Assembly: GCF_013369485.1 (NCBI RefSeq)
Contig: NZ_JABWEB010000033.1
Span: forward strand, 1 to 39,710
Direction: 5' to 3'
Source: Massilia sp. BJB1822
GTDB lineage: Bacteria > Pseudomonadota > Gammaproteobacteria > Burkholderiales > Burkholderiaceae_D
DNA length: 39,710 nucleotides
This document shows, one piece after another, positions 29,362 through 37,460 of this stretch. The notes beneath the pieces were generated by a model. The model had not been told where the DNA came from and made no database searches. It saw only the letters and a list, made by a program, of their open reading frames with translations. Both the position numbers and the translations under genes were made by a program. The first letter of the stretch is position 1; every line of letters begins with the position of its first letter.

Positions 29362-30764
29362 GATTTATTCTCCAGCAGGCTGGCCGGTTTATCGAGCAGG
29401 CTGCGGTTGATGTCGATGCGCGCTTCACGCAGCAGGCGGACGCGCAGCGCCGTCAGCTGCTCCACCGCCGCATCGCGGGCGATTGCCTGGCTGGCGACGT
29501 AGCGCACCGATTCGGATTCGGGGGCCTGGTAACCGTTGACGCGCTTTTCAACCAGTACGATTTCCCACGAGGCCTTGTCATGCGGACCGGCCGGCATGCG
29601 GATCGGCTTGGAGACCTGGCCCTCGGGCTGGGCGAACGCCATCTGCGCCAGCCAATCGAGCTTGGCTTCGTGGCGTATCCAGCCCAGATCACCGCCGCTG
29701 GCGGCATCCGCCGCGCTGGAGTAGCGCTTGGCCAGCGCGGCGAAGTCGCCGCCGGCAGCCAGCGCCTTGGCGACCGACTGCGCCGCCGCTTCGTCGGGCA
29801 GGCGGATATGGCGCGCTTTGACTTTTTCGATGCGTTCGAATTCTTCGCGGTGCTTGCGGTAGTAGGCCGCAATTTGCGCCGGTTTGACTTGCTTCGCCAG
29901 TTGATCGACTACCGGGCTGGCCGAATCGGTGTCGGCGCCGATGCCGTGCATCTGCTGCAAGGCCACCACCACCTGCTGTTCGGACAGAGCCTGGCGCAGA
30001 TCGGCCAGTGCAGCTTCGCCAAACTTCTGACGCGCCCATTGCTGGACGAAGATCGAAGCCAGATGCTGTCTGGCCTGCTGCAATGCAAAGCCAGGCTGGC
30101 GGGTGAACAAGGCCACCCTGCCCTGCACGTTCTGGCGCTGATAGATGTCGTACAGGCTGATGCTTCCTGCCGCGCCTTGCGGCAGCTGGTAGCGCAGCAG
30201 CGTTACCTTCCTTGCGCGTTCCAACTGGGAGGGGTTCAGCACATGCTCCAGCCGCAGCGCATCGGGCTTGCCGAAGACGGCATCCAGCGTCGCGCCATCC
30301 GGTTCGCTCTGGGACGCGATCAGCGCATCGAGCTTGCCGCCGGGCTGACGCTGCACGGCCTGATCCAACTCCTTGCCATACACGGCGCGCAGGGTGGAGA
30401 GCAATTGCTCGTCCAGCGTCACCTCACGCGAGAAGGCCACGCGCTGGTTAGCGTGCAGCGCGGCTTCGCCGTAGGTCTTGCGCGCCGATGCGGCCAGCAG
30501 GCGGTTGGCGACGATGTTTTCCAGCGCCTCCGTGCGGCTGGCCTGGCTGTCCTTCAAGCGCGCCAGCTGCCACATGGTCTCCACGCTGAACGCCTGTACC
30601 GGCGCGCCGTCGATGCGCGCGGCCAGAGCTGGATCGTTCAACTTGAATTCGGTGACGGCTTGCGCCGCCGGCTGCAAGGCCGGCAGGAAGGCGCCGCTTC
30701 CGGCCAGCACGGCAAATACGCCATGCAGCAGGAGCGGACGCGGATTGAAGGACAGCTTTTTCAT
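29358..30764 (-). CDS. Periplasmic parvulin-type peptidyl-prolyl isomerase
   Basis: A 468-residue SurA/PpiD-like foldase. Residues about 1-36 form a leader ('LLLHGVFAVLAGSGAFLPAL' then 'QPAAQAVTEF'). An N-terminal chaperone region extends to about residue 300. The parvulin domain follows ('VKARHIRLPDEAAAQSVAKA', 'GGDFAALAKRYSSAADAASG', 'GDLGWIRHEAK', 'MAFAQPEGQVSKPIRM'). It starts four bases after the phospholipase stop and overlaps the next gene by four bases. A dedicated foldase coupled to a secreted zinc phospholipase is unusual and implies it helps that enzyme fold in the periplasm. Confidence 0.85.
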   Translation of the reverse strand: MKKLSFNPRPLLLHGVFAVLAGSGAFLPALQPAAQAVTEFKLNDPALAARIDGAPVQAFSVETMWQLARLKDSQASRTEALENIVANRLLAASARKTYGEAALHANQRVAFSREVTLDEQLLSTLRAVYGKELDQAVQRQPGGKLDALIASQSEPDGATLDAVFGKPDALRLEHVLNPSQLERARKVTLLRYQLPQGAAGSISLYDIYQRQNVQGRVALFTRQPGFALQQARQHLASIFVQQWARQKFGEAALADLRQALSEQQVVVALQQMHGIGADTDSASPVVDQLAKQVKPAQIAAYYRKHREEFERIEKVKARHIRLPDEAAAQSVAKALAAGGDFAALAKRYSSAADAASGGDLGWIRHEAKLDWLAQMAFAQPEGQVSKPIRMPAGPHDKASWEIVLVEKRVNGYQAPESESVRYVASQAIARDAAVEQLTALRVRLLREARIDINRSLLDKPASLLENKS

Positions 30765-30768
30765 ACGC

Positions 30769-31791
30769 TTAATTCCCCAGACGTTCGGCGGCGCGGTTCA
30801 GCACATGCACCACCATGGCGATGGAATGTGGGATCATCTGCTTGCCCACATTACGGCGGTCGCCGTGGTCCTTGGACGAAAGCACGATGCCGCCGTTCGC
30901 ATACGAGTAGCTGCCGCCTTGGGTCAGCAGCGGACGGATGTCGGTTGCGCTGGGCGCGACCGGCGTGAAGTCGGCCAGGGCCGCCGTCACCAGGGCCGGA
31001 TCGTTCAGCTTTTCCTTGTCATAGTAGTCCTGCACCCACTGCTCCCAGCCGCCGTGGTCGTGGGCGGAGCTGGTCCAGGTATGGTGGGGCTGCAGCAGAT
31101 CGGTGGTATGCAGCACGAAGCCCAGGCTCTGCGCGGTCGGTTGCGCCAGGAATTGCTGCCACCAGTACTGGCCCAGATTGTCGATCGGCTGGAAGGGCGC
31201 GGTTTCAAAGTCCGCATACTGTTCCGGGGTGGAGCTGCCGCCGTGGCGGTAGTGGGCCTCGGTAATGCCGTAGCTATTGTATTTGCTGCTGTCGCCGAAC
31301 CAGCCTTTCAGGCCGCCCGCGCCATCGTCCAGGTAATCACCGTGCAGCCAGGCAGCCGCCATATTGTCAACGTCACCGGCCACGGTCAGCTTGGCGTAGT
31401 TATAGCCGCCGAAAGGGTTGCCGTGCACGTCGGCGCCCGCGCCATGGTTCTGGAAGTGCCAGTACGAGGTGTACTTGACGATGCTGGCGCCCGCGCCCCA
31501 TACCGGCGCCTGCTGGCAATTGCCGGTGCTGGCGCCGCACAGATAGGTATCGGCGAAATCGTCCACATCGTAAGCGCCCTGCCCCATCGCCTGCGCGAAC
31601 TGATCGATGGTGTAGCCGGCGCGAGTGACGCCTGCCAGCAGCTTGTTGTAGTTGGTGCTGGACGGGTTGTTCTTCATGTATTCCACCGCGTCGAGCACGA
31701 TTCGACGGTGGGTTTCCTGCTGCCAGGCTTGCGCAGGGGCGCTTGCCAGGAAGGCCAGGGCCAGACTGCTTGCTATCAAAGTAGACTTCAT
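30769..31791 (-). CDS. Secreted zinc-dependent phospholipase C (PLC/P1 nuclease superfamily)
   Basis: A 340-residue exported enzyme. The signal peptide ends 'SAPAQA' with predicted cleavage before W23. In this superfamily the mature N-terminal Trp itself ligates zinc, and here the mature chain begins 'WQQETHRRIVLDAVEYM'. Further candidate ligands lie in 'TSYWHFQNHGAG', 'FVLHTTDLLQPHHTWTSSAH' and 'DHGGWEQW'. The enzyme would hydrolyse phospholipids outside the cell. It has a GGGAG ribosome site and a good sigma-70 promoter at 31837-31866, and heads an operon with a parvulin foldase and a membrane-anchored helical protein. Confidence 0.82.
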   Translation of the reverse strand: MKSTLIASSLALAFLASAPAQAWQQETHRRIVLDAVEYMKNNPSSTNYNKLLAGVTRAGYTIDQFAQAMGQGAYDVDDFADTYLCGASTGNCQQAPVWGAGASIVKYTSYWHFQNHGAGADVHGNPFGGYNYAKLTVAGDVDNMAAAWLHGDYLDDGAGGLKGWFGDSSKYNSYGITEAHYRHGGSSTPEQYADFETAPFQPIDNLGQYWWQQFLAQPTAQSLGFVLHTTDLLQPHHTWTSSAHDHGGWEQWVQDYYDKEKLNDPALVTAALADFTPVAPSATDIRPLLTQGGSYSYANGGIVLSSKDHGDRRNVGKQMIPHSIAMVVHVLNRAAERLGN

Positions 31792-31836
31792 CGTTTCTCC
31801 CTCAGTAGTCGCACGGTCGTGCTATTTGTGAAAACA

Positions 31837-31866
31837 ATTATAAGGAAGAGGTTTTTAAATTTACAA
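31837..31866 (-). promoter_or_regulatory. Sigma-70-type promoter of the phospholipase operon
   Basis: On the minus strand TTGTAA (31861-31866) and a perfect TATAAT (31837-31842) are separated by 18 bases, about 46 bases ahead of the phospholipase ATG. A TTGT-GAAA-ACAA dyad lies at the expected transcription start. Confidence 0.55.
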
Positions 31867-31873
31867 GGAAAAT

Positions 31874-31943
31874 CGTTGCCATGCGGCAACGCTATGGTTA
31901 CTTATTTCTCTTGACTTTATACGATTTATTTCCATGTGGAAAT
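31874..31943. repeat. Two short perfect palindromes in the phospholipase/antitoxin intergenic region
   Basis: CGTTGCC-ATGC-GGCAACG (31874-31891) and ATTTCC-ATGT-GGAAAT (31928-31943) are perfect dyads with ATGY loops. A 16-base stretch ACTTATTTCTCTTGAC (31900-31915) between them recurs with one mismatch at 31998-32013, where it forms the -35 region of the downstream gene. They may be operators or a duplicated promoter region. The rest of 31792-32067 shows no gene. Confidence 0.5.
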
Positions 31944-32008
31944 TTTATGGTGGTATTTGGGTAACTCCAAAGCCGCTCCTAAGCTTGTGGCCCTACTACT
32001 TATTTCGC

Positions 32009-32037
32009 TTGACGGCGTATCGTCGCCTAGATATGTT
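32009..32037 (+). promoter_or_regulatory. Sigma-70-type promoter of the antitoxin-like gene
   Basis: TTGACG (32009-32014, 5/6 match) and TATGTT (32032-32037, 4/6) are spaced by 17 bases. A start near 32044 would leave a leader of about 24 bases containing the AAGGAG site of the gene at 32068. Confidence 0.55.
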
Positions 32038-32067
32038 GATAGTACCGGTCGCAAGGAGATATCAGTG

Positions 32068-32361
32068 ATGGACACGCAGGAAAAGGACGACGAGATAGCC
32101 TTCCACTACCGCAGCGTCGACAGCGCGGCAGGGATTTCTCGTGAAACGGCCCAGCGCCTGGCGAAGCATTTAGATATGGATGAAACGCAGATCATCCATC
32201 ACGCGCTGTCCGAGCTAGCGCGCCGAGTCTTACCTCAGTATGAAGCGGACGACGGCCCTCTAAGCGATGCGCAGCTTGCACAAATCAAGCAGCAAGCCAA
32301 CAGCCCTACTCCTCGTTCCGTACGCTCCACTCTTCTCAGTGACGATGCCGAGGCGGCATGA
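32068..32361 (+). CDS. Antitoxin-like small protein (putative ribbon-helix-helix type)
   Basis: A 97-residue protein; ATG 32068 has AAGGAG 9 bases upstream, so the longer upstream frame is not used. The middle reads 'AQRLAKHLDMDETQIIHHAL' then 'SELARRVLPQYEADDGPLSD', resembling small DNA-binding antitoxins that precede PemK/MazF-type toxins. The stop codon overlaps an ATG (ATGA, 32358) in the next frame whose first codons read 'MKPMWWPEPDAG', like the start of such toxins. That frame loses similarity at once and runs into the 3' end of apbE. The partner toxin therefore appears deleted, leaving an orphan. Confidence 0.55.
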   Translation: MDTQEKDDEIAFHYRSVDSAAGISRETAQRLAKHLDMDETQIIHHALSELARRVLPQYEADDGPLSDAQLAQIKQQANSPTPRSVRSTLLSDDAEAA

Positions 32362-32435
32362 AGCCCATGTGGTGGCCGGAACCCGACGCTGGTCCATGCC
32401 GTTCAAGCAGCCTGGCGGGCGATTCGCAGTTAGGC

Positions 32436-33467
32436 TTATCTTGGTGCGGAACCGGTATCCATCCTCGCCCGCATGGCGGGCGTCATGAGGATATTGCGCT
32501 GGGCGTCGACCATCATCACTTCGTTCAGGCCAAGACGCTTGGCCATGGCTTCCCAGCCTTCGGCGCCGGTGATGAAGAGCGGTTTGGAGTTGCCGTCCGA
32601 GCGCAGGCCGACGTCGCTGCCGCCGGAAATGACGATGGTCACGGAAGCCACCAGGTCGATGGTTTGGCCGGTGCGCGGGTCGACGATGTGGGGATGACGT
32701 TTGCCGTCCTTCATGAAGTAGCGCTCATAGTCGCCGCTGGTGCCGACAGCTTCATTGTCGTGCAGCGAGACGGTGGCGATGGCGCCTTCGCCGCGCGGGT
32801 CGCGGATGCCGACCTGCCACGGACGCGCGCCCGGCTGGCCAACGGCGATTACGTTACCGCCTACATTGACCAGCGCCGCCTTCACCTTGGCGTCGCGCAG
32901 GATGGCGGCGGCGCGGTCCAGCGCATAGCCTTTGGCGTAGCCGCCCAGATCGATCATCACGGCGGGATTCACGCTGGACACCACCGTTCCCTGGTAGCGC
33001 AGATCGGATAGGCGCGGATCGGCATCGACCCAGCGTTTGATCTCGGCGGCCGACGGGCCTTGCGCGGTGATGTCGTTTTTCTGAAAGCCCCACAGCCGTA
33101 TCAGGTGGCCGATGGTGGGGTTGAACAGGTAATCGGAGCGGGCCGACAATTCGGCTGCGGATTGGAGCAGGCTGACCATCTCTTCGTCGGCCTGGAATGG
33201 CTCGCCGCGCGCGATGGCGTCGTTCAGCGACGTCAACATGCTAGGCTGCCAAGCATGGTATTTGTGGTGCAGGCGGTCGAATTCCTTGAGTACCTGGGCG
33301 CCCAGTTCATTGGCGCGCGCTTCGGACTCGCCGTAGACGCTGATTTCAACCGTGGTGCCGAATACATGGCCCTGGGTCTTGACGATTTTGTCCTGGCGGC
33401 TGCATCCGCCCAGAAGCAGCAGCGTGGCTGCAGCCATGGCGGCGAGTAGTACGATGGCCTTGCGCAT
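32436..33467 (-). CDS. apbE: ApbE-family FAD:protein FMN transferase (NosX role), lipoprotein
   Basis: A 343-residue periplasmic lipoprotein: the leader 'IVLLAAMAAATLLLLGGCS' ends in a lipobox Cys. The ApbE fold shows 'VFGTTVEISVYGESEARANE', 'FQADEEMVSLLQSAAELSAR', 'MIDLGGYAKGYALDRAAAIL', 'ALVNVGGNVIAVGQP' and 'HIVDPRTGQTIDLVASVTI'. ApbE attaches FMN covalently to a Thr of target proteins. Here the evident target is NosR, whose SGAT motif is present upstream. The ATG at 33467 has AAGGAA six bases upstream. It is last in the nos gene string, the usual position of nosX. Confidence 0.9.
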   Translation of the reverse strand: MRKAIVLLAAMAAATLLLLGGCSRQDKIVKTQGHVFGTTVEISVYGESEARANELGAQVLKEFDRLHHKYHAWQPSMLTSLNDAIARGEPFQADEEMVSLLQSAAELSARSDYLFNPTIGHLIRLWGFQKNDITAQGPSAAEIKRWVDADPRLSDLRYQGTVVSSVNPAVMIDLGGYAKGYALDRAAAILRDAKVKAALVNVGGNVIAVGQPGARPWQVGIRDPRGEGAIATVSLHDNEAVGTSGDYERYFMKDGKRHPHIVDPRTGQTIDLVASVTIVISGGSDVGLRSDGNSKPLFITGAEGWEAMAKRLGLNEVMMVDAQRNILMTPAMRARMDTGSAPR

Positions 33468-33479
33468 GACAGGTTCCTT

Positions 33480-33528
33480 AAAAAAACCCGCGCCGCGCAG
33501 AGCCACCCATGACAGAGCTCCACGCGGG
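33480..33528 (-). terminator. Possible terminator after the cytochrome gene
   Basis: On the minus strand CCCGCG (33523-33528) and CGCGGG (33487-33492) enclose a 30-base loop with further complementarity. They are followed by seven T residues, which also form part of the apbE leader. It could attenuate transcription into apbE. Confidence 0.4.
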
Positions 33529-33541
33529 CGGTAAAAACGGT

Positions 33542-33850
33542 TTACTTCGGCATCATGTAATCGACGGCGGCTTTGACTTCGTCATCTTTCAGGCCGGCAT
33601 TACCGCCTTTTGGCGGCATCATTTTGAAGCCCTTGATGGCGTTGTCGTACACGGCTTTTTTGCCTTTGGCGACGCGCGGCTGCCATGCGGCTTTGTCGCC
33701 GGCTTTCGGCGCACCCAGCACGCCTGCGCCGTGGCAGGACTGGCAGGTGGCTTTGAAGATTTTTTCGCCCAGTGCTGCGTCGGCGGCGCCGGCAGATGCG
33801 CTGGCGAACGAGGCGATGGCCAGGAACAATGCGGATACGGTGATTTTCAT
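33542..33850 (-). CDS. Periplasmic cytochrome c5-like monoheme protein
   Basis: A 102-residue exported cytochrome with a cleavable signal ('MKITVSALFLAIASFASASA'), one heme site CQSCH ('IFKATCQSCHGAGVLGAPKA') and an axial Met in 'GFKMMPPKGGNAGLKDDEVK'. Sequence and size are typical of cytochrome c5. Between nosL and apbE it may be the electron donor to nitrous oxide reductase or to nitrite reductase (inference). A weak hairpin (33905-33925) separates it from nosL. Confidence 0.9.
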   Translation of the reverse strand: MKITVSALFLAIASFASASAGAADAALGEKIFKATCQSCHGAGVLGAPKAGDKAAWQPRVAKGKKAVYDNAIKGFKMMPPKGGNAGLKDDEVKAAVDYMMPK

Positions 33851-33904
33851 AGTGGTCTCTTTCTAGGTCTGAGAAACGGAAAAATGCTGCGAACAGCGGA
33901 AAGA

Positions 33905-33925
33905 CGGCAGTTTTCGAGACTGCCG
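33905..33925 (-). terminator. Hairpin after nosL
   Basis: CGGCAGT and ACTGCCG form a perfect 7-bp stem with a 7-base loop, followed on the minus strand by TCTTTCC. It lies 18 bases after the nosL stop codon. The short T tract suggests partial termination or mRNA 3'-end stabilisation between nosL and the cytochrome gene. Confidence 0.55.
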
Positions 33926-33943
33926 CCGAATTTCTTGCGAGGC

Positions 33944-34456
33944 TTAGTGGCCCCCGCCCATGCCGGAATCATGGCCGGCGCCGCCGCCCATCTTCACCAT
34001 ATCGGGCTTGACATCGCTGAAGTTCAGCACCGAGCCGCCTTCCTTGGCAGCGAAGGCTTGCGCTTCATTGGCGTTGGCGAAAGGCACAATGGTCGGACCC
34101 ATGGAACCGTGCTTCTTGCTGCCCAGGACGTAGATGGCTTTGCGCGCATCGATCCAGTTGCCGCTGGGCTGGTCCCAATTGGCCTTGCCCATGTCCTGCA
34201 CGTAGAGCGCGCCCACGACGCGCTTCTGCTCCGGTGCGAAGACGGTGCCGAACAGCTCCATCACGTCGCAGTAGTAGTCGGTCTTGCCGTCGGCGTAGCG
34301 CACCTGGGCTTTCGAGCCGGGGAAGTCTTTCAGCACCATGCCGTCCAGCGAGCAGCTGGCGCCGGCGTCCGGCTCTTTGGCGGAGATGTCGGTCGCGCTC
34401 TGGCTGCATGCGGTGAGCAGCAGCGCCGCCAGCACGGTTGGAATACTTAATTTCAT
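33944..34456 (-). CDS. nosL: NosL copper-chaperone lipoprotein
   Basis: A 170-residue outer lipoprotein ('KLSIPTVLAALLLTACS' with lipobox Cys) that delivers Cu(I) for the CuZ centre of nitrous oxide reductase. The NosL core is seen in 'CSLDGMVLKDFPGSKAQVRY' and 'DGKTDYYCDVMELF', with Met and Cys candidates for copper. The C-terminus is Met/His/Gly-rich ('MVKMGGGAGHDSGMGGGH'), a further metal-binding tail. The ATG at 34456 overlaps the nosY stop (ATGA) and has AGGAG upstream; a longer upstream frame is not NosL. Confidence 0.92.
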   Translation of the reverse strand: MKLSIPTVLAALLLTACSQSATDISAKEPDAGASCSLDGMVLKDFPGSKAQVRYADGKTDYYCDVMELFGTVFAPEQKRVVGALYVQDMGKANWDQPSGNWIDARKAIYVLGSKKHGSMGPTIVPFANANEAQAFAAKEGGSVLNFSDVKPDMVKMGGGAGHDSGMGGGH

Positions 34457-35277
34457 CGGAATCTCCTGATTGCAAAGATAAAGGGCAGTACGATCCAGGC
34501 CAGCATGATGGCCATCAGTACCGCCGGATTGGTAAGGCCCTCCGGCATCACGGTGGACAGGCCGTACATGTTCTGAACCTGTTCGGAGCTGAAGATATTC
34601 AGCAGGCGGAAAATGTCGGCCGGATTCAGCATCAGAATCCCGGCGAAGACCGCGTTGCCCAGACTGCCCTGGCTCAGCACCAAGGCGCCCATCAGCACCA
34701 GATCGAAGATCAGCACAAAGAAGAACCACAGGCCGACCGCCGCGCCGCTGGCGCGCACGCGGTCGCTGGAGAGCACCGACACCAGCATCGAGATGCTGAG
34801 GAAGGCCATGCCCATCAGGATGGCGCTCAGCACAAAGCCGGCGTAGTGGTAGGCGTCATTGGGACTGAGCTGGGCCGCCAGCGGCAGCAGGCCCGCGCCG
34901 AAACCGAGCACGGTGGAACTGGCCAATGCCGCCGCCAAGCCGAGGTATTTGCCGAGCAGGATTTCCAGCCTCGTGATCGGCATGGACAGCAGCAGCTCAA
35001 GCGCTCCCCTCTCCTTTTCGCCGACGATGGCGTCATAGCCGAGGATCAGGGCGATCAGCGGCACCAGGTAGATGACCAGGCTGACCAGACTGGCCACCGT
35101 CGATTCGATGCCGTGGAAGCCGACTTCGCCCTGCTGGGCCGTGCCGAACAAGGCGATCGCCAGCGCGAACATGGCAAACAGCACGGCCACCGCCAGCACC
35201 CAGCGGTTGCGGATGCGGTCACGCCACTCTTTGGCCGCGATCACGCGGACTTGGGTCCATTCAATGCGCGCGGACAT
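34453..35277 (-). CDS. nosY: NosY ABC-2-type membrane permease
   Basis: A 274-residue inner-membrane protein with about six hydrophobic segments and the typical opening 'RVIAAKEWRDRIRNRWVLAV'. The cytoplasmic element 'DAIVGEKERGALELLLSMPI' is characteristic of ABC-2 permeases in the NosY group. NosY pairs with the ATPase NosF and periplasmic NosD to assemble the CuZ [4Cu-2S] site. ATG 35277 is preferred (GGAGG upstream) over two in-frame starts up to 18 bases earlier. It overlaps nosF by 17 bases and nosL by 4. Confidence 0.93.
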   Translation of the reverse strand: MSARIEWTQVRVIAAKEWRDRIRNRWVLAVAVLFAMFALAIALFGTAQQGEVGFHGIESTVASLVSLVIYLVPLIALILGYDAIVGEKERGALELLLSMPITRLEILLGKYLGLAAALASSTVLGFGAGLLPLAAQLSPNDAYHYAGFVLSAILMGMAFLSISMLVSVLSSDRVRASGAAVGLWFFFVLIFDLVLMGALVLSQGSLGNAVFAGILMLNPADIFRLLNIFSSEQVQNMYGLSTVMPEGLTNPAVLMAIMLAWIVLPFIFAIRRFR

Positions 35278-36184
35278 GGGCGCCTCCATAACCAAGGAAC
35301 AATTCTTCCAGCGTCGGCTCGTGAATCACGATGTCGAGCGCCTTGGCCGACAGGGCCGACAGCACCGCCATCTTGCGTTCGCGCTCGCAGCTGACCGTCA
35401 GCTTGCCGCCTTCGGCGCTGGCTTTCACGCCAGGCACGCCATGCAGCGCCTGCAGGCCTGCGCCCGCCGCCTCCTGATCGGCCATGGCCGCCTCCACCAG
35501 CAGCGGCAGCGACATGCCGGCGCGCAGCTCGTCCAGCGTTCCTTGCGCAGCTAGTTGGCCCGACTTCATGATGAACAGGCGGTCCACGCGCTGCTGGATC
35601 TCGGCCAGGATGTGCGAGGTGATGACGATGGTCGCGCCGCGCGCTTTCACCTTGCGCAGCGTGGCGTAGAAGTCGGCAATGCCTTCCGGATCGAGGCCAT
35701 TGGTCGGCTCGTCGAGGAAGAGCAGGTCCGGCTCGCCCAGCAAGGCTTGGGCAAAGCCGAGGCGCTGGCGCATGCCTTTCGAGTAGGTGCCGACGCGGCG
35801 GCCGGCGGCGTGCTGCAGGCCGACCAGTTCCAGCGTGCCGGCGCAGGCCGAACGCGGCACTTTTTTCAGGTCGGCGAACAATTGCAGCACTTCGAGGCCA
35901 CTCAGATTGTCGTAGGTAACGAAGCTCTCGGGCAGGTAGCCGATGCGGCGGCGCGCCTGGCGGAAGCCGGGACCGGACGTGTCGGCGCCATGCACGCGGA
36001 TGCTGCCGGAGCTGGCCGGGATCAGTCCCAGCATCAGCTTGAACAGCGTGCTTTTGCCGGCGCCGTTATGGCCGATCAGGCCAACCATTTCGCCCTTGTT
36101 CACGTTCAGCGAGACTTCCTTCAGCGCCTGCAGGGCGCCGAACTGCTTGCTCACGCTCTTCAGTTCAATGGGGGGATAAGTCAT
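35261..36184 (-). CDS. nosF: NosF ABC transporter ATPase
   Basis: A 307-residue ATPase with Walker A 'GLIGHNGAGKSTLFKLMLGL', signature 'YSKGMRQRLGFAQALLGEPD', Walker B 'LLFLDEPTNGLDPEGI' and the H-loop His in 'TIVITSHILAE'. With NosY and NosD it forms the complex that energises CuZ assembly. Its start overlaps the 3' end of nosD by 20 bases and its end overlaps nosY by 17, giving tight translational coupling along the operon. Confidence 0.95.
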   Translation of the reverse strand: MTYPPIELKSVSKQFGALQALKEVSLNVNKGEMVGLIGHNGAGKSTLFKLMLGLIPASSGSIRVHGADTSGPGFRQARRRIGYLPESFVTYDNLSGLEVLQLFADLKKVPRSACAGTLELVGLQHAAGRRVGTYSKGMRQRLGFAQALLGEPDLLFLDEPTNGLDPEGIADFYATLRKVKARGATIVITSHILAEIQQRVDRLFIMKSGQLAAQGTLDELRAGMSLPLLVEAAMADQEAAGAGLQALHGVPGVKASAEGGKLTVSCERERKMAVLSALSAKALDIVIHEPTLEELFLGYGGAHVRAH

Positions 36185-37460
36185 TCCATTTTTTCCAATT
36201 CGGGTTCAAGGGGCGCGTGCGTGGATGACGGTCGATCACGCTGGGCGCGCGCAGCACGGGGAACTGGCGCGCCACGAAACGCAGGGTCTGCAGCGACGGG
36301 CTGGAAAGCAGGAGCTTCATCAGCGGGTACTGCCAGTTCAGGCGGTCCACCAGGTCGTTGGCTTCATAGGGAATGTCGCCGACCTTGTCGCCGTCCTGGT
36401 CCCAGCCGCTGTAGTTGCTCCAGTAATTGCCCGATTTGCGACCCCATTCCACGTCGCGCGAGGCGACGAATTTGACTTGTTCCTCGTTGCCGATAAAGTC
36501 GTTGCCGCCCACCTCATTGTTCGACGAACCGGCCGACAGGTGGACGCCGGTGCGGTTGTGCATCACCAGGTTGTTGCGCAGGACGTTGAATTCGGCGTCG
36601 TAGATGAAGAAGCCGCGGTCGTTGCCGGCCACCACATTGTTCTCCACCACCGAGTCCTGAATGGTGCGCAGCATGATGCCGTGGTCCTCATTGCCCCAGG
36701 CCTTGTTGTTGCGCACGATCAGGTCACGCACTTCCATCAGGGCCAGGCCGCCACGGTTCAGGTAGGACTCGTTGTTCTCCCACAGGCTGTGGTGGGTGTT
36801 CATATAGTGGGTGCCGTAGCGCACGTGGTGAATGCGGTTGCCCCGGAACACGGCATGCGAAGAGACGTCCACATAGATGCCGTCGCGCGTGTAGCTGACC
36901 TGGTTGTCGATGATCTCGGAGCGGCGCGTGTTGTACACCTGGATGCCGTTGCCGCGATGGACCGACATCAGGTCGCGCCGGCCGACGATCAGATTGCGCA
37001 GCACTTTGGAATCGTCGGACTGCTCCAGCCAGATGCCGAACAGGGTGTAGATGATGTCGCAGTCGGCGATGGTAAAGCGGTGCGCGCCCGGCACCACGTA
37101 GACGCCGGAGTTCTGCTTGCCCTGGTCGATGCCGCTATCGCGCACGATCAGCCCTTGCAGCGTGACGCCGCTGGCGGTGATGCGGATCACGTCGCCCTTG
37201 CCGCCGCCGCTGATGGTGGGCTTATCCTTGCCTTGCAGGGTGATGGGTTTGTCCAGCAGCAGATTCTCGCGGTAAGTGCCGCGTTCCACCAGCACCGTAT
37301 CGCCGGAATGGGCGCGCTGCACCGCCTCCGCGATGGACATGCCGGGTTTGACCACCAGGGTGGCCGCCGCCGCGCTGCCGATGCCGGCCAGCAGGACGGC
37401 GATCGACAGCGCCGCCGCAGCGGCGCCCTTCCCGGCGCGTATTAAGCCAGGTTCTTTCAT
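36165..37460 (-). CDS. nosD: NosD periplasmic copper-processing protein
   Basis: A 431-residue exported right-handed beta-helix (CASH/PbH1 repeats) with a signal peptide ('ALSIAVLLAGIGSAAAATLV'). 'IAEAVQRAHSGDTVLVERGT' + 'YRENLLLDKPITLQG', repeated Asn-rich turns ('RNNKAWGNEDHGIMLRTIQD') and the C-terminal 'FVARQFPVLRAPSVIDRHPR' are standard NosD features. It hands copper or the copper-sulfur cluster from NosFY/NosL to NosZ. It follows nosR directly (ATGA overlap), with no nosZ between them, which departs from the usual nosR-nosZ-nosD order. Confidence 0.94.
   Translation of the reverse strand: MKEPGLIRAGKGAAAAALSIAVLLAGIGSAAAATLVVKPGMSIAEAVQRAHSGDTVLVERGTYRENLLLDKPITLQGKDKPTISGGGKGDVIRITASGVTLQGLIVRDSGIDQGKQNSGVYVVPGAHRFTIADCDIIYTLFGIWLEQSDDSKVLRNLIVGRRDLMSVHRGNGIQVYNTRRSEIIDNQVSYTRDGIYVDVSSHAVFRGNRIHHVRYGTHYMNTHHSLWENNESYLNRGGLALMEVRDLIVRNNKAWGNEDHGIMLRTIQDSVVENNVVAGNDRGFFIYDAEFNVLRNNLVMHNRTGVHLSAGSSNNEVGGNDFIGNEEQVKFVASRDVEWGRKSGNYWSNYSGWDQDGDKVGDIPYEANDLVDRLNWQYPLMKLLLSSPSLQTLRFVARQFPVLRAPSVIDRHPRTRPLNPNWKKWNDLSPH

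Noticed and set aside
32358..33011. 217-codon plus-strand frame after the antitoxin-like gene
   Set aside because: Beyond the first dozen codons it is antisense to apbE and has no toxin-like sequence; treated only as a possible vestige in the findings.
33509..34450. Plus-strand 313-codon frame across the cytochrome and nosL genes
   Set aside because: Shadow of two well-supported minus-strand genes.
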